Shown piece after piece: positions 31,396 to 35,925 of a DNA stretch of 35,925 nucleotides. The position numbers and the translations under genes are program-made. A model generated the notes under the pieces. That model did not search any database and was not told where the DNA came from. It saw only the letters and a program-made list of their open reading frames with translations. The DNA comes from Rhizobiales bacterium CCH10-E5 (GTDB lineage: Bacteria > Pseudomonadota > Alphaproteobacteria > Rhizobiales > Beijerinckiaceae): contig LSIG01000235.1 in the NCBI GenBank assembly GCA_001556125.1, positions 1 to 35,925 on the forward strand, read 5' to 3'. Positions within the stretch are counted from its first letter, which is position 1. Each line of letters opens with the position of its first letter.

Positions 31396-32610
31396 ATGGA
31401 TGGAAAGACGCCGCGATACAGCTTGCCGCGGTGGCGTCCGACCCGGTGGCTGGCAGAGGCCGGACCCGACGTTCCACTCGAGATTCGCCACGCCCTGATC
31501 GCGAGCCTCTTCGGAACGCTGCCGATCTTCATCGCGGGCGTTTTCAATACCGTCACCGTGTCGGTGCTCGTGGCCTTGCGGATGCCGAGCTGGCCGTTTC
31601 TGCTCTGGTGCGCTTTTGACATCCTGTGCTGCAGCGCGCGGCTGGTCGTGCTGTTGATCGCGCGACGCCGCGCGGCCAGGCACGAACCGACACCAACCGA
31701 TCTCTACATTCTGCTGGGCCTGGCCTGGGCGGCCGGCATCGGCTTCGGCGCCTTCATCAGCCTTACGAGCGGAGACTGGGTGGCGGCGACCCTGGTCTGC
31801 CTGACCGCGACCGCGATGGTCGGCGGCGTCTGCTTCCGAAATTTCGGCGCGCCGCGCATGGTCGGGCTGATGATCGTGCTGACGCTCGGCCCCTGCACCT
31901 TCGCCACGATCTTCGTCAACGAGCCGATCCTGCTGATCGGTCTGCTGCAACTGCCCTTCTACATCTACAGCATGTCGCGGGCCGCCTTCGGGCTCAACAG
32001 CATGCTGGTCTCGACCATGCAGGCCGAGCGCGAGCATGCGTTCCAGGCGAAACACGACATGCTGACCGGTCTGCCCAACCGGACCGGGCTGACTCAGGCC
32101 CTTCAGGCCAGCCTGACGCGCTATGACGGCTCCAAGCCTCTCGCTCTGATCTATCTCGATCTCGACGGCTTCAAGACGGTCAACGACACCCATGGTCACA
32201 ACACCGGCGACCGGCTTCTGCAGCTGGTTTCGGATCGGCTGAGGCGGCTCGTGCGTGCAGGCGACGTCGTCGCCCGGATCGGCGGCGACGAGTTCATCGT
32301 TCTGTCCGAGCAGATCGGCGGCAGCCCGCTGAAGCGCTTCGGCGAGAGGCTGGTGCGCGAGATATCACAGCCCTATCAACTCGATGAGGCCGTCACTGCC
32401 ACGATCGGCGTTTCGGTCGGCATCGCTCGCGCTCCGGAGCATGGGCTCGACCTCGAAACCTTGATGGCGGCGGCCGATGCCGCGCTCTACCAGGCCAAAT
32501 CCGAGGGCAAGGCCCGCTGCATCATGGCGGCGACGCGCCTGCGCAGCGCCGGCTCCGCTTCCAACCCGGCCGCAGCCGCGATGACCTCCCTGTCACCGCG
32601 GGCTGCTTGA
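31396..32610 (+). CDS. Membrane-bound diguanylate cyclase (GGDEF)
   Basis: 404 residues. The N-terminal part has five to six hydrophobic segments (about 32-205), then a linker helix and a GGDEF domain starting at KHDMLTGLPNRTGL. The active site is GGDEF (296-300), and the inhibitory I-site is RAGD (287-290), five residues before it, so cyclic-di-GMP synthesis with product feedback is expected. No EAL domain. The ATG at 31396 has GGAAGGG eight bases upstream; an ATG at 31342 has none and sits at the edge of a palindrome (31328-31341). The Ala/Ser-rich tail is probably disordered. Confidence 0.9.
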   Translation: MDGKTPRYSLPRWRPTRWLAEAGPDVPLEIRHALIASLFGTLPIFIAGVFNTVTVSVLVALRMPSWPFLLWCAFDILCCSARLVVLLIARRRAARHEPTPTDLYILLGLAWAAGIGFGAFISLTSGDWVAATLVCLTATAMVGGVCFRNFGAPRMVGLMIVLTLGPCTFATIFVNEPILLIGLLQLPFYIYSMSRAAFGLNSMLVSTMQAEREHAFQAKHDMLTGLPNRTGLTQALQASLTRYDGSKPLALIYLDLDGFKTVNDTHGHNTGDRLLQLVSDRLRRLVRAGDVVARIGGDEFIVLSEQIGGSPLKRFGERLVREISQPYQLDEAVTATIGVSVGIARAPEHGLDLETLMAAADAALYQAKSEGKARCIMAATRLRSAGSASNPAAAAMTSLSPRAA

Positions 32611-32661
32611 CCCCCGTCTTGTCCTCGGGCCTTCTGCGGACGTGGCGGGAGGACGGGCAGA

Positions 32662-33594
32662 GTGACGGATCTGGCGCGGCTCGTCCGCGAGATCGCCGCG
32701 GAGATGGCGGGGATCCCCGAAAGAGGCGAGGTCGCCAGCTATATCGCACCGTTGGCGGCGGTCGATCCAAGTCGCTTCGGGCTCTGCGTCGTCACGGCGG
32801 AGGGCGAGGTGCATCTGGCGGGCGATGCGCTGGAGCCCTTTTCGATCCAGAGCATCTCCAAGGTCTTCGCCCTGACCCAGGCGCTCGGCAAGGTCGGCGA
32901 AGCGCTGTGGCAGCGTGTCGGGCGCGAGCCGTCGGGGACGGCGTTCAACTCCATCGTCCAGCTCGAGCGCGAGCAGGGCATTCCGCGCAATCCCTTCATC
33001 AATGCGGGTGCGCTGGTGGTGGCGGACGTCAATCTTGCCGGCCACGCCCCGCGGGTGGCGATCGGTGAATTGCTGCGCTTCGTGAGGCACCTCGCCGATG
33101 ACGACGGCATCGCCATCGACGAGCCTGTGGCCAGGGCCGAACAAGCCACCGGCTTCCGCAACATCGCGCTGGCCAACTACATGAAATCTTTCGGCAATAT
33201 CCGCCATCCGCCGGAGCTGACACTCGGCGTCTATTTCCACCAATGCGCCATCGCGATGAACTGCCTGCAGCTCGCCATGGCCGGCCGCTACCTGATGCAT
33301 GGCGGCCTGCTTCAGCCTGGCGGCGCCCGGATCGTCTCGTCGCGCCGGGCACGCCGCATCAACGCGCTGATGCTGACCTGCGGCCATTACGATGCCTCCG
33401 GCGACTTCGCCTTCCGCGTCGGGCTGCCGGGCAAATCGGGGGTGGGCGGCGGTATTCTCGCGATCGCCCCGGGTCGCGCCTCCATCGCCGTCTGGTCGCC
33501 GGGCCTCAATGCCAACGGCAATTCGCAGATCGGCACGCTGGCGCTCGAACGCCTGGCCGAGGCGACCGGCTGGTCCGTCTTTGGCGCCGCGTAA
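32662..33594 (+). CDS. glsA: Glutaminase A
   Basis: 310 residues, the typical size. It hydrolyses glutamine to glutamate and ammonia through a beta-lactamase-like fold. The Ser-x-x-Lys pair is SISK (Ser64, Lys67). Other family blocks are [36 protein letters not shown] and [12 protein letters not shown]. It starts with GTG at 32662 behind GGGAGG. It follows the diguanylate cyclase by 51 bases on the same strand. Confidence 0.96.
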   Translation: MTDLARLVREIAAEMAGIPERGEVASYIAPLAAVDPSRFGLCVVTAEGEVHLAGDALEPFSIQSISKVFALTQALGKVGEALWQRVGREPSGTAFNSIVQLEREQGIPRNPFINAGALVVADVNLAGHAPRVAIGELLRFVRHLADDDGIAIDEPVARAEQATGFRNIALANYMKSFGNIRHPPELTLGVYFHQCAIAMNCLQLAMAGRYLMHGGLLQPGGARIVSSRRARRINALMLTCGHYDASGDFAFRVGLPGKSGVGGGILAIAPGRASIAVWSPGLNANGNSQIGTLALERLAEATGWSVFGAA

Positions 33595-33728
33595 TCGCCC
33601 TGCGCGTCAGTAAGGTTACCCAGATGTCACGCAGAAACAGAGAATCTTAAGCATTCTGACGCAAGCTCCGGGCCAGGATTCCCAGCGATGTCGGAGGCCG
33701 ATGCCTCGACGACATCGCAGCGACCAGG

Positions 33729-35925
33729 ATGGTGCCCGTGCAACTCTTTCCCGCCTCGATCAAGAACTACCTCGTCGCGACCATGGCATGCCTGTGCATC
33801 CCGGGCGTCGGCGCACTGGCTTACATGGCTAGCCAGTCCTTCGGCGATGTGCGGGAAAACATGCGCCTGGCCAATCTGGTCGAGGCGGACAAGGCGCTGC
33901 TGATCGCCGGTAACAGCATCCGCGCCAATCGCGGCCAGGCGCAGACCGCGATCCAGGCGGCTGACGACCCAGCGCCGATCATCGCCAAGGTCGAGCAGGC
34001 AAACCGCAAGGACCTCGACGAGGCCGTCGCCCGTCTCACCGCCACGTCGCTCCCCAACCGCGCCGCTCTGGCGGAGGCCGTGGCGACGCAGCAGAAGGCA
34101 ACCGACGCCAAGTTCGCGGATCTGCGCGCCGAGGCCGCCAAGCCCAAGGCCCAGCGCAGCCTGCAGGCGACGATGCCCTGGTACAACGGCGTCGGCGACA
34201 TCGAGACGGCTCTGGTGAAGGCGGCGGATGCGACCTCTCTCGCCGTCCGTCTCTCGGACCCGATCATGGCCGATCTCCAGAACGTCAAGTCGACCGGCTG
34301 GCGCACACGGTCCTCCTACGGCATCCAATGCTCGGTGCTGCGGCCGCATATGGCGTCGGGCAAGGCGCTGGAGCCGGCGCAGATCCGCCGCCTCGGCGAA
34401 CTGCGCGGTGTGGCCGATTCGAACATGGAGCAGCTGCGCCAGATGACGCAGCGCAGCGGCGTCGGCGCCGAGCTCGTCCGCAAGGTTGGCGTGATGGGCG
34501 CCGAGATGGAGGCCGCCAACAAGGCGATGGATACGCTGATGGCCAAACTCGGCCAGGGCAGCGCCCCGCTGATCTCGGCCGAGGACTGGACCAAGCTGTG
34601 CAACGGCCCGTTCACCGCCATGCTCTCGGCCATCACGCAGTCGCTCGACGACATGGCGAGCGCCACGCAGGACAAGCTCGACGCCGCTTGGGCACAGCTC
34701 GCCGTCATCGGTGCGCTGCTGGCAGCCCTGCTGGTCGTCTGCGTCGTCAGCTGGCGCGGCGTGCAGCGCCGGATCGCCAAGCCGGTCGTCGCGCTGAAGT
34801 CGGCGCTCGACGTCATGCAGGCCGGCGATTTCTCCCAGCCCATTCCCGCGGCCGCCTCCCCCGACGAGATCGGCGCCCTCAGTGGAGCTCTGGAAGCCTA
34901 TCGCGAGAACGCGCTCTCGCTCGAAGCGAGCCGGCGTGACCGCGAACTCGCCATGCTGGCCGACAGCCAGCAGGCAGCGAATGTGCAGAAGCTGCTGGGC
35001 GAGGTCGCAGGCATCGTGTCGGCGGCCCAGAACGGCGACTTCTCCGGCCATGCCAGCGTCGGCGATGTCGGGGGGCCGCTCGGGGAACTGGTCACCGGGA
35101 TCAACGAGATCAATGCGGTTGTGAACGGGGCCACGACCGAATTCGCGGCGGCGCTGCAGTCGGTCGCGAATGGCGACCTGACGCATCGGGTCGACACCGC
35201 CTATCGCGGTCGCTTCGCCGATCTCAAGAACGCGATCAACGACACGGTCGACCGTCTCTCGGCGACGGTGAAGACGATCCAGGTGACGTCGGCCGATGTC
35301 GGCCTGGCCGCCCGCGAGATCAATATGGGCGCCGACGACCTCTCCAAACGCACGGAAGAACAGGCCTCCTCGCTCGAGGAGACCGCGGCGACGACCGAGC
35401 AGCTCGCGGCGTCCGTGAAGGCGACCGCCCAGGCCTCGCGCAACGCCGCCGCCATCGCGACCGAAGCGATGGATGCCGCGCAGAATGGCGGCAGCATCGC
35501 AAGTGAGGCCGTCGAGGCCATGGCGCGGATCGAGAGCGCCTCGACCAAGATTTCGGATATCATCCGCGTCATCGACGACATCGCCTTCCAGACCAACCTG
35601 CTGGCGCTCAACGCCGCGGTCGAAGCGGCGCGAGCCGGCGATGCCGGCAAGGGCTTCGCGGTGGTGGCATCCGAAGTCCGCACGCTGGCGCAACGATCCA
35701 GCGCTGCGGCCAAGGACATCTCGGCGCTGATTTCGTCCTCCAACAATGAAGTCGGCGAGGGTGTGAAGCTGGTGCGGCAGGCCGGCGAGGCGCTGGAGCA
35801 GATCCTGGGCGCCTCGCAGAAGGTCGCCGCGACCATCGCGGAAATCTCGGCGGCGTCCGGCGAGCAGGCCAGCGGCATCGACGAGATGAGCCAGGCGGTC
35901 GCCCATCTCGACGAGATGACCCAGC
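33729..35925 (+). CDS. Methyl-accepting chemotaxis protein, C-terminus cut by window end
   Basis: 732 complete codons are present and the frame is open at the right edge. TM1 about 12-32 ([21 protein letters not shown]), a periplasmic helical sensor about 33-320, TM2 about 323-343 ([19 protein letters not shown]), a HAMP, a second HAMP-like segment ([11 protein letters not shown]), then the signalling coiled coil. The coil has [20 protein letters not shown] and the hairpin tip [20 protein letters not shown] with [15 protein letters not shown]. It controls CheA at the cell pole. The ATG at 33729 is the first in-frame Met before TM1; its Shine-Dalgarno is weak. The remaining coil and any CheR tether lie outside. 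Confidence 0.93.
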   Translation, partial: MVPVQLFPASIKNYLVATMACLCIPGVGALAYMASQSFGDVRENMRLANLVEADKALLIAGNSIRANRGQAQTAIQAADDPAPIIAKVEQANRKDLDEAVARLTATSLPNRAALAEAVATQQKATDAKFADLRAEAAKPKAQRSLQATMPWYNGVGDIETALVKAADATSLAVRLSDPIMADLQNVKSTGWRTRSSYGIQCSVLRPHMASGKALEPAQIRRLGELRGVADSNMEQLRQMTQRSGVGAELVRKVGVMGAEMEAANKAMDTLMAKLGQGSAPLISAEDWTKLCNGPFTAMLSAITQSLDDMASATQDKLDAAWAQLAVIGALLAALLVVCVVSWRGVQRRIAKPVVALKSALDVMQAGDFSQPIPAAASPDEIGALSGALEAYRENALSLEASRRDRELAMLADSQQAANVQKLLGEVAGIVSAAQNGDFSGHASVGDVGGPLGELVTGINEINAVVNGATTEFAAALQSVANGDLTHRVDTAYRGRFADLKNAINDTVDRLSATVKTIQVTSADVGLAAREINMGADDLSKRTEEQASSLEETAATTEQLAASVKATAQASRNAAAIATEAMDAAQNGGSIASEAVEAMARIESASTKISDIIRVIDDIAFQTNLLALNAAVEAARAGDAGKGFAVVASEVRTLAQRSSAAAKDISALISSSNNEVGEGVKLVRQAGEALEQILGASQKVAATIAEISAASGEQASGIDEMSQAVAHLDEMTQ

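Noticed and set aside
33627..35906. A 759-codon open frame antisense to the chemotaxis receptor
   Set aside because: The plus-strand frame is a clear methyl-accepting chemotaxis protein from TM1 to the signalling tip; the antisense frame is a shadow.
1..35925. CRISPR arrays, insertion sequences, integrase genes, tRNA or rRNA genes
   Set aside because: Searched by eye on both strands; no spaced direct repeats, transposase or integrase motifs, or tRNA-like folds were seen. The only RNA gene found is ffs.

Overview
The window is GC-rich, densely coding DNA from an alphaproteobacterium of the order Hyphomicrobiales (Rhizobiales). The evidence is the complete phyR / nepR-ecfG general stress response locus, a rhizobial-type PmtA phospholipid methyltransferase, an Omp25/31-like porin, a DUF992 protein, an extensin-like protein, and the rpmH-rnpA-yidC-engB-argB block typical of the class. 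A Bosea-like genome is my best guess; this is inference from gene content, not a database match.

Layout. 1-4,300 (minus strand): the 5' end of metZ behind an unusual leader, then a HAD pyrimidine 5'-nucleotidase at the end of a dctPQM TRAP transporter operon. 4,300-12,350 (minus): rpmH, rnpA, yidC, an acetyltransferase, engB and argB, with a lipase, an ATPase, a DUF423 membrane protein and a brnTA toxin-antitoxin pair lying between engB and argB. 12,350-12,800: a gap with divergent promoters for rpmH and the 4.5S signal recognition particle RNA (ffs). 12,800-15,750 (plus): dnaX, ybaB and recR, with a 133-bp nested palindromic repeat between ybaB and recR. 15,750-20,030: an Omp25/31-like porin (minus), a YihY/BrkB membrane protein, a DAO-family oxidoreductase and a two-domain VOC dioxygenase-like protein. 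20,050-29,560: the general stress response (GSR) region. 29,560-35,925 (plus): a Crp/Fnr regulator, pmtA, a membrane diguanylate cyclase, glutaminase, and a chemotaxis receptor cut by the window end.

How it works together. The GSR core is phyR (minus), facing away from nepR-ecfG-histidine kinase (plus, overlapping genes). PhyR is the phosphorylation-dependent anti-anti-sigma factor, NepR the anti-sigma factor and EcfG the sigma factor. EcfG-type promoters (GGAAC, 16-17 bp, CGTT) can be read by eye in front of yihY, a single-domain response regulator, two short uncharacterised ORFs, a 92-residue membrane-anchored protein and a SbmA/BacA-like ABC transporter. Variants lie before nepR and a DUF992 gene. 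The 13 kb from yihY to the ABC transporter is therefore a compact stress island whose regulon is partly made of undescribed small proteins.

Main points for a second look: (1) a metZ leader with two mutually exclusive helices, one sequestering the ribosome binding site, plus a ten-codon ORF with three Met codons; (2) the local EcfG regulon with small unknown genes; (3) the nepR-ecfG-linked histidine kinase, which keeps its phosphoacceptor motif but appears to have lost its ATP-binding motifs; (4) a phased three-half-site operator before brnTA.
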